DNA of 64,000 nucleotides, taken from Mycteria americana (taxonomy: Eukaryota; Chordata; Aves; Ciconiiformes; Ciconiidae). The stretch's first letter is position 1, and the number at the start of each line of letters is the position of its first letter. Below the pieces are notes generated by a model. The model saw only the letters and a list, made by a program, of their open reading frames with translations. It searched no databases and was not told the DNA's origin. The DNA is taken from assembly GCF_035582795.1 (NCBI RefSeq), contig NC_134370.1, forward strand, positions 42,333,501 to 42,397,500. The letters run 5' to 3'. Below are positions 31,831 to 44,665 of the stretch, one piece after another. A program made the position numbers and the translations under genes.

Positions 31831-33060
31831 ACAATAATTCCAGAAGAAAGACATCTCCGAAGTTTTATGCCATGGCAAAAGCATCCTTTTAGGAGCAATT
31901 TGCATGGTGACTGTATTTCACCTTGCCACTTAATGTGCAGCTGTGACTACTGGACCTGTGCAGAGTTTGCATTTCCCAAGAGATCATGCAGTTTTGCGTC
32001 ATCCTATTTGTGACTTGGGGAGGATGTAGTTAGTGGCAGAGTAGTGACAGCTTGGTGGGGAGACGGGTGTGGATGGTTTTCCCTGGGGGGTTTATGTGGC
32101 AGAAGTCCTGCATGTGCAGTTGCCATAGGTCCGTGGGCCGTTGTGTGTGCCCCGGCTGCCTATCAACACAGGCAGTGCGGTATTATTGCTGAAATGCTTT
32201 TTCTATCTGGTCTGCATGTTTAATTTAAAATCTTAAGATCAAAGTCAGCAGTTTCTATCTCAAGCACGTGTTTCCTTTATTTTTTTAATTGAAGCCCATT
32301 AAGTAGTTTATTTGGGAGACGGTTGCTCTTGAACAAGCATTTTGAATTAATGAGCTGGTTTAGCAGTGCTTATGCCTAATAATGCTTTTTATCTCACGTG
32401 AGAGTCAGTCCTCGCCTGTTTTCTCCCTTTACTACATTTGTGACATGACCCAGGCATGATTCCCAGTAAGCCTTTGATTGCTTGGGCCATCGGGCTCTGC
32501 TGCCCTTCTACCAGCGTGCCACTTCAGCACTGCGCAGGCAGCTGGGAAAGAATTAATCTCCCCTGCAGGGGTGTCTCCCCAGTGCATGCTTAAATAAGGG
32601 TGGTGGCTCTGCTCTTCTCTCAGCTGTCAGGGCTCAATCGAAGCCCCAGTGGGGATTTTACAGCCTCTTGGCTGCTCCATGTCTGTACAGGTGCCCGGTG
32701 CTCTTGCAGACATGGTGTGCATGAGCATCACCTGGCTACAGCCTCTGGGCGCTTCGATCTTGCCAGGACTGCAGCTTGGTTTTTTGCCCCATTTGCTGCT
32801 GAAAGTTGACTTTTTATCTTACCTGTGGTCTTTCACGGTGAGCTGATGTGGTCCCTGCTCTGACTTCTGCTGTGCTGCGTGGTGCGTCGGACCCACTGTG
32901 CTCGGCACAGGTTGAAGGGCTGCTGCAGAACAGCTGTGATCTCAAAGTCTGTTTTCCTTTAGCCTTTCTCCCTCCTTCATTGCAGAAATAAATAAAAGTA
33001 GAGCCACTTTGTGCAATGTATGCGCTAGTTGCTGCCTCTTGCTTTCCTTATGTCGATACT
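31831..33060. other. Intergenic, no gene; candidate regulatory block at 32200-32420
   Basis: Unique sequence. An AT-rich part (32200-32420) contains two CACGTG E-boxes (32275-32280 and 32395-32400), the second within the palindrome CTCACGTGAG. No repeat family is recognised. Confidence 0.5.
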
Positions 33061-33065
33061 TACCT

Positions 33066-33135
33066 CTTTAGGGTTGGAAAAAACAACCGTAATCCTGTGA
33101 TCTGACCTCCTCAGGCTCCCTCAGTTGGAACCATA
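33066..33135 (-). mobile_element. Short CR1-like fragment
   Basis: 'ctttagggttggaaaaaac' followed by 'tcctgtgatctgacctcctc' follows the antisense 3' end of CR1 (taggttggaaaagacc ... atctggtctgacctcctg). Short and diverged. Confidence 0.45.
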
Positions 33136-35290
33136 TCCTCAGGTTAAGCTATAGCATCTTTTTAAAGATTTTTTTTTTCCAATGCAAAATGTGCTGATAC
33201 TGGACCATTTCAGCCTGGAGGTGGCAGACATCTGGCTTTCATCTAAGGGCTTTTGTCACAGGAACCTCTACCAAGGCTTGAGGCTGTATCCAGCACCTGT
33301 GGACCTCAACCAGCATAAACCACGTGCCGATCCATAGTGAATTGTAAATCCACAGTAAATGCCAACAGCCTGGCTCTCTCCTCCATGGATGTGGATGTTC
33401 AGCACAGGGTTTATCCTTCTTGGTGCAGCAGCAGAGGCCAAATAATGAAACCACTTCCAACTCCTGCTGCTGCTACAAGGTGCTGATCTTCTGTTACAGG
33501 GTGTGTGCTCCCAAGGGGTGGTTTCCTCTCAACTTTCTCGTCTTCCTCCTTGCAGCTTTTCCTTCTTTTCTTATTTAGCTGGATTCCTGGTAACACATAA
33601 TTATTTTATTGAGTTAGATCCTAAATAAGGGGTCTGAACTGAATTTTTTTTCACCTGACAGGCAAGTGTCTTTGCCAGCACATCCCTGACACTCACCAGA
33701 AGTGCAGGGAATGGCAAAGTCTAAAACCCATCAGCTTTGCACTGGACTTGTGCATGTTTGGGCTTTGCCCGTTGTTGTGCAGGGATCTTTTGGCTTTTTG
33801 AATTAAATGTGGAATAACCTAACCCTTGTATGCCCCACAGATGGAAATACCTTTCTCACAGCTCCATCACGGGTTGGGTATGGGTCAAAACAGCAGGAGA
33901 TGGTTACCACCTTGTCTAGGTGGTATCTTCCTCCCCCAGACTGTCAGAGTTGCTCATAGGGTGGAAATGCTGATGGTTTTTCCCTCCCATGAAAAATTAG
34001 AGGATTAAAAATTCCTAGCCTTTTTCTATATTGGGAGAATCAAAGAAAACATGAGATGTTTTCAGGTTTTGGCATCCTCTCGTGGATACTACAGATGGAG
34101 CATCCTGTGTGCAATAGTGTGGGGATGCGTGGGTTCAACTCTTCGTCTTGTGTTAGGTGTAACTGAGACTGAAACCTGATGGCTACAGGCTACATCCTCT
34201 GTAGCCTGGTGCAGCGCTCTGACTGCTGCAGAGCTCTTCCTCTACTCCTGCCCTCCCTGCTTGAATGGATGTTTTCCCATGCAAAAGTGTTGCCAAGTTG
34301 GTGATTTTTTTTCCAACAAAAAAAACCATCATGGTCTGGAAAGATTTCTCACCTGTTCAATTTAATAGCAATAAGCTTCCAGCCTGTGCTGTAAAATCTG
34401 CCCACGAGTCTATTTAATGGAATAGGAATCCTCCCCCCCCCACCACCCTGTAAATGCATCAAGAGGGTATTTTCACCTCCAAAAGACCCTGGACAGAGGG
34501 CTACTAAATACTGGTTTTATTCCAAATTCTGTTCACATGAGGAGGGACCAGGATGTGCAGGCAGGCAGAGCAACGTCTCCATGGCAAAAGAGCTGGAAGC
34601 TGATATGGTAGGAGATTATCCAGGAATTAAATTGAATGGAGTGGCCAGAAGGGAGCTGATGCTGCTTGAAATCACAGGGGCTTATCTATGCACATCTGCT
34701 TGACCAACATCGAAGTCTCAAGTTAGAGTGTGTTTAGAGTGTGCTGGTTTTCCATGCCTGCTCACTCTCTGGGGATATGACAGTGATCAAAAACTGAGCA
34801 TCAGGGACCTCTCAGATATGCCCTGCCTGGCCTGGGTTAGAAGGTTGTGTTCATTTACCCACCCAGCTGTCAAGAAAGCTTTTGCTTTCTCAGAGACGTT
34901 ATTTGCGCTATTTGTTCATGATGCTCTGTCAAAGGACCAGAGTATTTTAGTTTCAGATGCAAATTGTGTAGTTGTCAGTGTGCTATGTGCTGCTGGCTCA
35001 GGTTTTCTGACCTGTATTTGATTAATGAAGTCACCAGTAAAATTTCTGAGCATCCAAGTCTGCTTCAAGGTGATTGGGGATTTAAGCATAGCTGAAGGTT
35101 GATGAAACTTGGGGTTTGCCCTTCCTTTCACTCTCAGAAAAGAGCCTTAAGGCTCCCAAAATACTCCAGATGTCTTTGAAAATGGAGCTCTCTGTTTGCC
35201 TTGATGTAACCAAAACCCATCTTGCTAAACAGATTCAATTAAACTGAGACCATCTCCCAGTGAAATGTAAATTTTGGTGATTTATTACTA
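33136..35290. other. Intergenic, nothing recognised
   Basis: Unique mixed-composition sequence, with a C10 run near 34433 and an A-run near 34320. No convincing coding frame, RNA gene or repeat family. Confidence 0.6.
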
Positions 35291-35292
35291 AT

Positions 35293-35345
35293 TAGAATAG
35301 AATATTTTCAGTTGGAAGGGACCTACAATGATCAAATTAGGTATT
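35293..35345 (-). mobile_element. CR1 3'-end fragment
   Basis: AATAGAATATTTTCAGTTGG followed by AAGGGACCTACAATGATCAA is the antisense of a CR1 3' terminus (TTGATCATTGTAGGTCCCTT... on the minus strand). Only the terminal 50 bases or so remain. Confidence 0.75.
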
Positions 35346-36550
35346 AGGCTCCCTGAAAATTTCCCTGAATTTCTCCTCTGTGCAAACGTTTCTTCAATTG
35401 AACACAGTTTCACAATTATGTCTAATTTTATAAACTATTATATAATCACTATTATATATAACTTTTATGCATACAGTAATGTGAAATACTGCATATTTTC
35501 TAATAGGAAATCTAAAATGTAGACCTTGCTAAAAATATCAGTGTTGATTATTGTGCATAGGGATGGCAGGATAAGGCTTGTGCTCTAAACGGCACCAGAT
35601 TTTATTAAGGAGACATTTCCTCTTTAAAAAAAAAAATAAAAAATTAAGAAGTCTCTCTGGAGAGCAGCAATGCTTTCTCATGGAGCAAGATGTGGAAACA
35701 GGCTTGTCACTTCTGATTTTATTCTGCATAGTGAGTGGAAGAGGGATACCAAACATTTTCCTGCATCAGAGGACATCGGAGCAGCTTTGGGATGTTGCAG
35801 ATTGTGCTGGTGTCTGTTAGACGTCTTCTGACCAACACTATTTGTCTGAATTCCCAGGAATGCTGCTTGTTCTTCAGAGTGGAAAAATGTTCTATTTTTG
35901 GCCATGACAACTTTTTTTTTTCTGGGGAAAAAAAAAAGTGTTTAAAACAAAGCATGGCAAGGGTTCGTGCATGTAGGTCTTAATAGTGTGTAACGGGGAT
36001 AGTGTGAGGCTTTGCAAATAAGCTTCAGGCAGATACATGAGGAAGCTATTAATGCTCTACTTGTGATTTAAGGCTAAGAAAATGCATCATTAAGTGGATG
36101 ATTGGGGAGACCCTGGTGTGTTGAAGTGGAGGCAGACTTGGATATGTGGGAAAATGTCTCTGACCAGAAAAAGATCAAAACAAATGGGTAAATAAACATA
36201 GAAGCGTATGTCTCAAGACTGAAAAAAACGAGATATGTTGTGGATCAAAACCTGGTGTCATTCAGGAGCTTGAGGAAGCCCTGGATGAGCAAAGGGCCAG
36301 CAATGGGGCTAATAATGAAAAAAGCCATTTTGGGGTGGCCCTCAAGGCTGGAGGTGGCTCCAGCCATCACTGTAGTTCCTAGTGGTGGTGTTGGCTGGTG
36401 GTGGGGCTCCTCATGCCCTCCCATGCAGCCTGTGCGGTTTCACCAGGAGAGGTGACCTGCTCTGAGGTGGCAGAGGGGTGTTGCATGCTTCCAAAATGGT
36501 CAACAGTTTGTTCTTACTGCGGGTTATTGATCAAAAGGTTGGTTGTGTGC
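35346..36550. other. Intergenic, AT-rich then mixed, nothing recognised
   Basis: Starts with a TA-rich stretch (35420-35465), with A- and T-runs at 35627-35645 and 35912-35938. Overlapping frames on both strands around 35580-35980 are low-complexity chance frames. Confidence 0.6.
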
Positions 36551-36554
36551 AGCT

Positions 36555-36665
36555 CCATGTGTGATGTTCTCTGGGTGAAGAAGTGTTTCCTTGTGTCCAA
36601 CCTGAACCTGTGGATAGTGATCTGGGGCTGTGGCACCCCGTATCACCTGTTGCTTCCAGGAAGGG
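36555..36665 (-). mobile_element. CR1-like fragment
   Basis: 'gggtgaagaagtgtttcctt', 'tgtccaacctgaacctg' and 'cccgtatcacctgttgc' follow the antisense CR1 order (gtgaagaagttcttcct, tccaacctgaacct, cctatcacttgtt). Diverged. Confidence 0.5.
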
Positions 36666-39600
36666 TTTGGCCCCATCCATCCCCTCCATCCCTGCCCATG
36701 CCACAATTGGGAGCTGCTCGCAGATGTCCCCATGGCCAGACCCAACAAGCCCCTTTACATTGCAAACCCCAAATTGCATGGGCGCTTACACAGCTTTAAC
36801 CTTTGCAGGTAAAATGGAGTTAGACACCAAAGGTAACATTACTAGGAAGGAACAGACTGGCTTGTCTGCTTCTAGGTGATGGCTTAGAGAAGGATTGACT
36901 TGACTTTTTGCTGATTCCTTCTCCTGTGATAGGTGATGCTGTGTGTTAGAAGTGTTTTATGGATGTGGCCTTTTTCACCTCCTTTTTAAACAAAAACAGC
37001 AACTGGAGAATCTCAAATGTGTTTGGAGTTGGTGATGAATGAGCCCCAAACTGCTTTCCTTTAGAAACTGCCCTGCAAAAACCCTGGTTTGAGATTTCTC
37101 TGAAATACTTTGAAGTAGTACTAAAGCAGGAAGTTAATTAGAGCTGCTTTGATATGTTACAGTTTGTTTTAACAGCTGCTACGGAGGCAGCTCGAACAGT
37201 AAGAGCTAGCGTGGTTTAGTGCATGCTCCTGAGAGTCTGCATTGCCCCTACCAAAATGCCTATGTGTGTCATGGCCGTGGCCGGTTGTTTTCTCTCCTAA
37301 GAGCTCAAACTTGCTTGCACAGGACTTGGGAAAATAAAATGGCCAAACCTCATTGGGCTGCTGCTTTTTGTAATTTTTTTTAAGTAATAATAATTTTTAA
37401 AAATCCCTTGATGCTGTGGTGTTGCAGCCACAGTCTAAAATTTCCCTGTTTCTCACTTCTGTTTTCAGTTGTCTTTCTCTCAAGTTCTCCAGCAGGCTAA
37501 CATTTTCCATGGCTTGTTTGCATTTAAATGACTTCCCTGAATATTTTAAAATGAAATCATTGCAGTGAAGAAGTTCAAGCTGTCTCTTCTTGGTGAAGAA
37601 CCTCTATATAGCCCAAAAGTAAAGGTTTTGACCCTCTTGGTACACCCTCTTGGAGGAAAACCCTTGTGCTTGCTGGCAAACATGAATTGAAATCTTTTAC
37701 TGTGATGATTGATTAATGGTTGGATTTGGGCAACGTGCTCTGTCGTGGAAAAAAAATTGACTCTTCTGAAGTTTTTCCTCGCTACAGCTGTAACTTTTAT
37801 CCTTCTTTCTTGTCTTTTGACTGATCTTTAAACTAATCTTATGACTTGATTTTTGTTATGTTTGTTATAATTTTGATTGAGTGATGCTTTGGAATTGCAT
37901 GCTACACATCAAGTTCTACTCTTAGTCTTATTCCTTGAAGCCCATCTCCACGTCACACGAGAAGGAAGACGTGGAGAAACCATGTATATTATTTGATGTG
38001 CATGTGCAAATCCTCGTATCACCTCTCAGTTGTGCTTCTTCCCCTCCCATGGTTTTAAGGTGAAATGAGAATGCAGCATTAAGGCTGGAGAAGCAGCCTT
38101 AGGTAAAAAGTCCCAGGTCAGCCCTTCTGCCCTACAAGGCAGCTTCTCGCTACGACTGCATCCTTCTGGGCAGCATGACAGTCTTTGTCATAAACATAAT
38201 GGAAAGGGTTCCTAGAACAGCAATTGCTCAGAGGTAGCATTTTACCCTGGTGTGGGAGTTCAGACGCACAGAGTGGCTCCAGCCCAAGCAAAGCTTCAGC
38301 CCCACTTTTACCCGTGGTTCCCTCGGTCGTATTCTGCCCACATTGGGTTGATCTTAAGCAAGGTCAACATCTGGGTGTAGGGTTTAAAAAAAAAACATTA
38401 CTTTGGTGACTGTGGAGAGTAAAATAAATAAAACTAAGAAAAACGATGGGGGGGGGTCCAGCTTGCGTACCTGCAACCTACCTCTTTTAGCTTAATGCAT
38501 GTGTACCTAAAATGAGGGGAAGCACATATATTGGTCACAAAATGGGACTGAGAGCGATGACTAGCTTAATCGTGGGAGTGGGGAAGATATCCAGGCTTTT
38601 TCATTACTCTTTGCTCCTCCTCTTTTGGCTTTCTGTGAGCTTTTAGGAAAATGTCCAGCCAGGGCTGAGCTGTAAACATAGTGGCAGGTCAGCAGAGGCT
38701 GTGAATATGTGGGGCTCTGCTGAAGTTAGTCCAATTAACAGCAGCGGGAGGATCTGGCTCTGCAGAATTAGTGATGCACAGGACTGAAGTGTGCATTCAT
38801 CCCTGGGGAGGATGAGCAGCCTCGGCACATTTCTTCTGGAGGTGCATCCCAAGGCGAAGCTGGAGGATGAGTCCCACCAAAGCCCCATTGCACCTCCCAA
38901 GCGCCTCTGCTTTCTCTGCTTGGATCAGTGTCGCTTCTGCTAACCCTTGGCCCCGGGCCCGCCTGACTTCTGCAATGACTTGAGCAACATCTGCTTTGCC
39001 CATTAGTGACTCTCCTTTCCTGGCCTCTAGCCCACGCCTTTGCTGCCATTGATTAACAGCAATTTCCTTCCCCAGCCTGAAAGCACACACTGAATGGGAT
39101 TGTCCTCTCGAAGCATCAGGGGGTGGGTGGGTGTGCATGCACAGGCGTGTAAATAGCATGGGCTTGTTGCCCTGTTAGGTATCTTGGGAACTCTTCTGCT
39201 CACTCTGAAGTTGGGATTGCCTTTCAGCCACTTTCCCTTCGAATATAACTTATTTAATGCCCCTCCATCTCTGACTCCTAAATCTAGTTCTGTCCTTACT
39301 TTCCCCCTGTTTTGCTTCAGCAGCCGTGGCACTAGAAGTCGCTTAGCAGTGACTTTTGCTTCCCTGGAGCTCTCTCATGGCTGTGCAATGCCCCCTGGAA
39401 GATCTCCCCTTCTGGTTGCTGGATGCAGACCGCATTTATTCCTGAAGCCATAAATACTTGCATCTAATTTAAAGCATGCTGAAGCCGGGGTGTGGGGCTG
39501 GTGTTAATTACATTTTGGAAATTAAGTGCTCCTGAGCCATCTATTTGGTTAGATGCAGTAACCAAAAGGATGATTAGGCAAGGCTTTTGGGATGAATGTG

Positions 39601-40722
39601 ATGTCTTTTTATGCTGTCTGATAGAGGGCTACTCTTGAACAGATGCTTCTTTTCAGGGTGAAAATCAATGCTTTTCTTGCAAGAGTCAACGGAGCCTGCT
39701 ACAGATGACTCCCGCTGGGTGGGCTCCAGCCAATGCACTACAGGGTATGGGGGGAAGAGAGCAAGAAGATGAAATACCTTGTAGCTGATCACCTGGTAAA
39801 AGCCACCACTGCTGCTTCTGCAATCTTTGAACTTGCTATTTATTACTATTAATTATTAATTCTATTTGTTGTGCTATTTGTATTTTGCAGGAATCTTCAC
39901 TGGTTTCTCCTGCCATGGAAAGCTAATGCCTGTTACAGTTCATGAAACACTTACCTATCTTTCTGGAAAGAAAGGGAAGTTGTTAAAGTCTAACTGTGGG
40001 GTTTTTTTTACATAAATGATCTCTTGCACCTTTAAAAATGTTTTTTTCACCCAGTGTCCCAGATCTGTGACCCTTTAAATCTCTAGAATAATCTCTAGAA
40101 TCTCAGTTGTATTCAAATGTTTTTTAAGTTAGCAAGGAGCTCTGGTGCGCTCCCCATGAGGGCTGGAGGGGTGTGGGTCCATGGATATTGCCCACAGGCA
40201 GCCCTGGTTGAGGTTTACCCCTCTTTCCTGCTTGGGGCTGTCAACTCCCATCTCTCCCTAAAGCAGAGATGCTGTTGATTGTTGCTGCTTTCCTTGTCAT
40301 CTGCAGCTGAGCTCTGTGCAAGACTGATGGGGTGGGAGGGATGCAGCAGCTACATCAGCATTTTGTAGTTCCCTGTCCTTGAGTGCCAACACTACCAAGA
40401 TGTCAGCACAATGTCCATCACCACAAGATGAATGTGTAGGTGAGGATACGCTGTCTCATGGGGAAGACAGAGCCCATCAAAGAAGGGAACTGCTCCTGTG
40501 GGAAGTGATGTACCTGGGACATCAGCTGCTCTCCTATTGAACGGACATGTTCAGTTGGTTTAATGCAGGATGTGGCTGCATTAGACTATTTCCAAAAGAG
40601 GAAACTAAGAGGAAGCCATGCCTCCATGTAGCACAGCATCATGATGTGGAGGCAAGCCGAAGCACCTGAAAACATGAAGGAATAATCTGGTGAAGTGTCT
40701 AGTGGAGGAGAGAGGACGGGGC
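36666..40722. other. Intergenic, no gene
   Basis: Unique sequence of mixed composition. It holds a hairpin at 37945-37977 and AT-rich blocks at 37120-37220 and 39440-39560 that look like candidate regulatory DNA. Minus-strand frames at 38768-39159 (up to 120 codons) overlap each other in different frames and show no recognisable domain. Confidence 0.6.
37945..37977. repeat. Perfect 10-bp inverted repeat
   Basis: TCTCCACGTC (37945-37954) and GACGTGGAGA (37968-37977) are exact reverse complements around a 13-base spacer. Each arm holds an ACGTG/CACGT core. Confidence 0.85.
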
Positions 40723-40810
40723 TTAGAATCACAGAATAATTTAGGTAAGAAGAGCTGTCTGGGGGGCTCTAGTGCAACCTTTATCTAATGCCATGCCAGC
40801 TGTGAAGTTA
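40723..40810 (-). mobile_element. CR1 3'-end fragment
   Basis: TTAGAATCACAGAATAATTT, then AGGTAAGAAGAGCT, then CTCTAGTGCAACCTTTATCT follow the antisense of a CR1-F/J type 3' end (agaatcacagaatcatttaggttgg ... gagtccaacc). The sequence further downstream is too diverged to assign. Confidence 0.75.
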
Positions 40811-43400
40811 CTCCATACCAATGCTGCTAGCTTCTGCTTGCAAACAGCATTACTGAAATCAGGTGGGATGGCTTTCCTGGGATGTCAGACTGCTGATCTT
40901 GAAGATCTGCTTAGAAAGGCACTTGGCCTCCAGGATCCTTCCTCTTGCAAATGTCACCAAGCCCCCGAAAATGTGGAGAGAGAGGGGAAAAATCCTCTTG
41001 AATGCCTGCAGATCAACGTCCTTCCAAGAAAAAAAAAAGGGGAATAATAGCGTTTGGCTCACGCTAGAGAACAAACACAAAACCTCCCTGACTGCCTAAA
41101 TTGCCATCTGCAATAGAGGGAAAGGGAGGAGTGTGTTTACCATGGCAGGCCTGAGGGCGATGCAGGCTGTCAGAATTATAAAATATTCTTGGAATCGCTA
41201 AATGTTATAGACTGTAATTCCACCTTGGAAAGTCTGCCGGTGCAAATGAAATCTATTAAACATTGGCTCGACACAAAATGAAACTGAACATCGGTGTAGG
41301 AATTAGCTGCTGTTTGGTCTCAGTTTATGGGGACTTGCTCAAGGATGTTTTACCAGATGCCTCAAAGCCTGTAACCCAGTAAAGAAGGCTGCGCTGGCAA
41401 AAAAGCCAGGTTGGCATAGAGGGAAAGTCAAGACAGCTTGACTTCCATTCAAAGTGGAAACCAAACCAAGCCTTGAAACTGTCTGCAAGAGATGGAAATA
41501 GCAAACAGAGAGCCGTGGATGTCAATGTGATGTTAGGAGTTGTTCAAAACTGGCAAGGAAGTAAAAGTAAATGAGAAGAAATTTGGGGCCAGTGGGATTA
41601 AAAGAAGACAAATGTCACCATCTCCCCTTCCTGCTGCCAATGTCACTAGCAGGAGACCTGAGCCTTCAGGTAGGTAGAGCTGGTTCACAGTGGATGAGGT
41701 TAAATAGTTGGGGTTAGACCTTAGAAGGTAAATTACATTGGGATAAATTGACCAGAAAGGTGTTAGAGGTTCTTAAAGTCAGAAAAATCTCCCTTGGGAC
41801 CCCATGCTAGTCGGGGAGAGGCATGGTGGGCGGCAAACACTAATGCTCTCCCATGTCACTATTTGAATGAAAAATGGTCACAGTAATGCATTTGGCTTTT
41901 GGATGAGTAGCTCCTGATAGCTTTGAAGAGGCCTGAAGAGCTCTGAGAGCTGCTGAGAGCTACCAAAAGCCACTATTGAGATGGTGGCAGCTCCCAGAGA
42001 GGCTGCAGGAAGACAACTCAAGCCATTGCAAAGATGCAGGTTGACCTAAGCCCTGGCAGCAGTGGGGGGGGATAATGTAATTAATACTGCTTGGTGGTCA
42101 ATCATGGGAAAGCACCTAGTCCAGCCTTTTCTGCTCACAACTGGCAAGTTTTAAACATCGAATCTCACACAGATGAGATACATTTGGTTCCCATAAAGGT
42201 ATTATATCTGTCCTGCAAGACAGACTGAATGGGAGACATCTAAGCATGTACATGGAACACATTAATGGGATTAAAACTGGCTGGTGAGTCTGGATGTCCC
42301 TCTAATTGAAAATAATCGGAGGGTGCGATTCCCATAGCGAGGGTCTGGCCTGGGTTGATTCTTGGCCATGAGGTATTTAAAAAAAAAAAAAAAAAAAATT
42401 GTGGTATTTGCATTACACTTCTATGCTGTTCTGTGGGGGAAAAGCCTTGCCAGTGTTGTTTTTATGAACTTTCATGCTGATGAGATTTTTCCAGTGCTGG
42501 CCCTGGTCTCACAGCAGAAGTGCTGTTTGGTCATAGCACCAGGGTTGGCCAGGCTGTGTCCAGCCCTGCGTTGCACAACGGCTGCAGGTCCTCGGCTGCT
42601 GCTCGGGCTCTCCGTCCTGATGCATGACTTGTTCCTGTGTCCTCGCACCAGTGGTTGTTGTTATTGCCTCTTTTTTTACCTCACTCTGGCAAAGGGTTAT
42701 GTTGGAGGGACCAGTAAAAAAAAAAAAGCTTTATGGAAGTGGTCACCTAAATAAGAGGTTGCATGTGAATAAGATAGCACTCAGAAAAGCCAAGTAACGC
42801 AGAATTTGGGTAAATCCTGCCAAAGCTGCCCAGTTTGTCTGTTGCCACTGCTGAGGCCAGCTGTGGAGCTAAATAACAGCCTTGGTTGCAAGCCAACCAG
42901 ATGCCATTCTTAAAGTAAAAAGAAAAAAAAAAATGTAGGCACCCCAGAATCCAACATCTGCTAGTGGCCTTGGCATCACAGGCTGAGGTTGCAGCACGGC
43001 AGGGACTAAAGCAGGGGCTACAGCTCTTTGCTGTCTGCAGGTACCACCTCAGCTGCTGAAAACCCCTTGAGAAACCTCTCACATGGCAAACCCTGTTGTC
43101 CAGCTGCCTCCTGCCACCTACAGAGGGAGGGATGTTGTAGACAGCAGGAGTGTGCTGCGTCATTGCTTCTGGGACTGTAAATCAGCACTGATGATGGGGA
43201 ATTAAAAGAAAAAAGCCTATATGGTAGGATGGATGGCCTCAGCAGAACTTCCAAATGGTGGTGGTTCAGGCCAAAGTTCCACTCGCACATCAACTTTAAA
43301 TGGACACTGAACAGGTATTTTTTGCGTAGACCAAGACCTTGATGACTGTTCTGAGAAAAAAAAGCAGGATCTGCCATGATATCAGTCTGGATAAAATTTA
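40811..43400. other. Intergenic, no gene; A20 run
   Basis: Unique sequence. It holds an A20 homopolymer (42379-42398), an A-run near 42716-42727 and an AT-rich block at about 41165-41310 of possibly constrained look. The plus frame at 42362-42754 (130 codons) begins with KKKKKK read from the A-run and is a chance frame. Confidence 0.6.
42379..42398 (+). repeat. Poly-A homopolymer, 20 bases
   Basis: Uninterrupted A20 following GGTATTT. No retrocopy or LINE body is recognised upstream that would make it a retroposon tail. Confidence 0.9.
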
Positions 43401-43565
43401 ATGATGGAAAACCTTGGGTAGGGAGGGACCCTTGGAGGTCCCTAGGGCCAACATTGCAGCTACAGCAGGTTGCTGGGGGCCATGTCCAGGTGAGTTGGGG
43501 CATCCCTGAGGATGGAGATCCCCCACCGCTTGGGGACCCATCCTGGGGATGCCCCAGTCACACAG
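43395..43565 (-). mobile_element. CR1 3' fragment
   Basis: 'agggacccttggaggtccct', 'ctacagcaggttgctggggg', 'ccatgtccaggtgag' and 'tgaggatggagatccccca' follow the antisense CR1-B/C order (ggaccyttggaggtcatctag, agcaggttgctcagggcc, tgtccagttgag, aaggatggagaytccac). Confidence 0.75.
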
Positions 43566-44539
43566 AGAAGATCACTCTTTCCTATGCAGTGCTTAATGCA
43601 CCCAGGTAATAAATCAAGAAGCACAACTGTCAATGATTAAATTTGTGGTTTATATTCCATAAAGGGTCTACAAGTCTTGCTTAAATCTGGTCTCCCTTTG
43701 AAAAATCAAATCCTGCTTGTAGAACGTCAGAGTATGACCTTGTTGAACTCTAATTCCATAAGAGCAACCAAACCACTAATCGTGGACATGGTTATTTTTG
43801 GATGTGGAGTTCCTATTACTTGGTTTGTTTTCAGTTTTTCTTGAGCGACTTTGGCCGTGGAGATCTGTGGGTTTTTTTCTGGATTTGATAACAGGGACCA
43901 AATTGAGACACTCTAACCATCAGTGTGGTTTGCTACTTGATTCAACAGACTTCTGAAAAATTTTCTCACAGAGGGAATTTGGTGTAAGGTAAGGGTTTGC
44001 CTTTCAAATGTGGTTGTGATAGTGGATGAAAAACAATGAAGAGCAGCAAGCATACAGAAAAAACTAAAAAATATGCAGAAAATTTGTACTAAATCATGGG
44101 CTGGCTGCAGAATTATTTCCTTGCTTGCTAAAATCTAGAGCAACTCAGCCCTCTTGTTTGGTTTTGGCACCGAGGGTGCAGAGTGGACTTGCTCTCCAGG
44201 AGGCTAGCAGGTCTAAACCCAACTGAGACACTTCCAAAAAGAGTTTGTCTTTAAAGGAAAAGCTGATGCCACTTCATAAAGACACACTGTGATGATCTGG
44301 ATAGCCCAGAGGAGAGATGGCAAAGATGGAATATGCTCCTATGACAAATTTGAGGCATGGGATCCATATGGGAGGTACTGAATGGAAAAAAGGGATGGGG
44401 AGCTGGTGGAAGGAGAGCAATGCTGGAGGGGACCTGGGGTCCCAAGGGGTGGTGAGCTGGTCCAGAGGCAGTGGTGAAGGTCAGCTGTGTCCAGGGCTGC
44501 GCTGGCCAAAGCGCATGCAGCAGGTCTGGGGAAGGCATA
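43566..44539. other. Intergenic, nothing recognised
   Basis: Unique AT-rich sequence turning GC-richer near 44300. No gene or repeat family. Confidence 0.6.
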
Positions 44540-44665
44540 ATTCTCTCTGCTCGGCACTGGGGATCCACATCTGGATACTGGGAACGGTTTGGTGCCCTCA
44601 GTAAAAGAGAGGCATCTGCAAACTGGAGCAAGTCTGGTGTTAGGGCCCCATGGAGACAGGTGGGG
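44540..44665 (+). mobile_element. CR1 internal fragment (end of reverse-transcriptase region)
   Basis: 'ctctgctcggcactggggat', 'cacatctggatactggg' and 'gtttggtgccctcag' correspond to the sense CR1 segment 'ctctaytcggcactggtgagg ... ctggagtactgtgtccagttctgggcccctca'. Decayed, plus orientation. Confidence 0.7.

Noticed and set aside
34129..34140. GGGTTCAACTC, a B-box-like motif
   Set aside because: No A-box lies at the right distance upstream and no cloverleaf can be drawn.
42362..42754. 130-codon plus frame beginning with a Lys run
   Set aside because: The Lys run comes from the A20 homopolymer and the remainder has no recognisable content.
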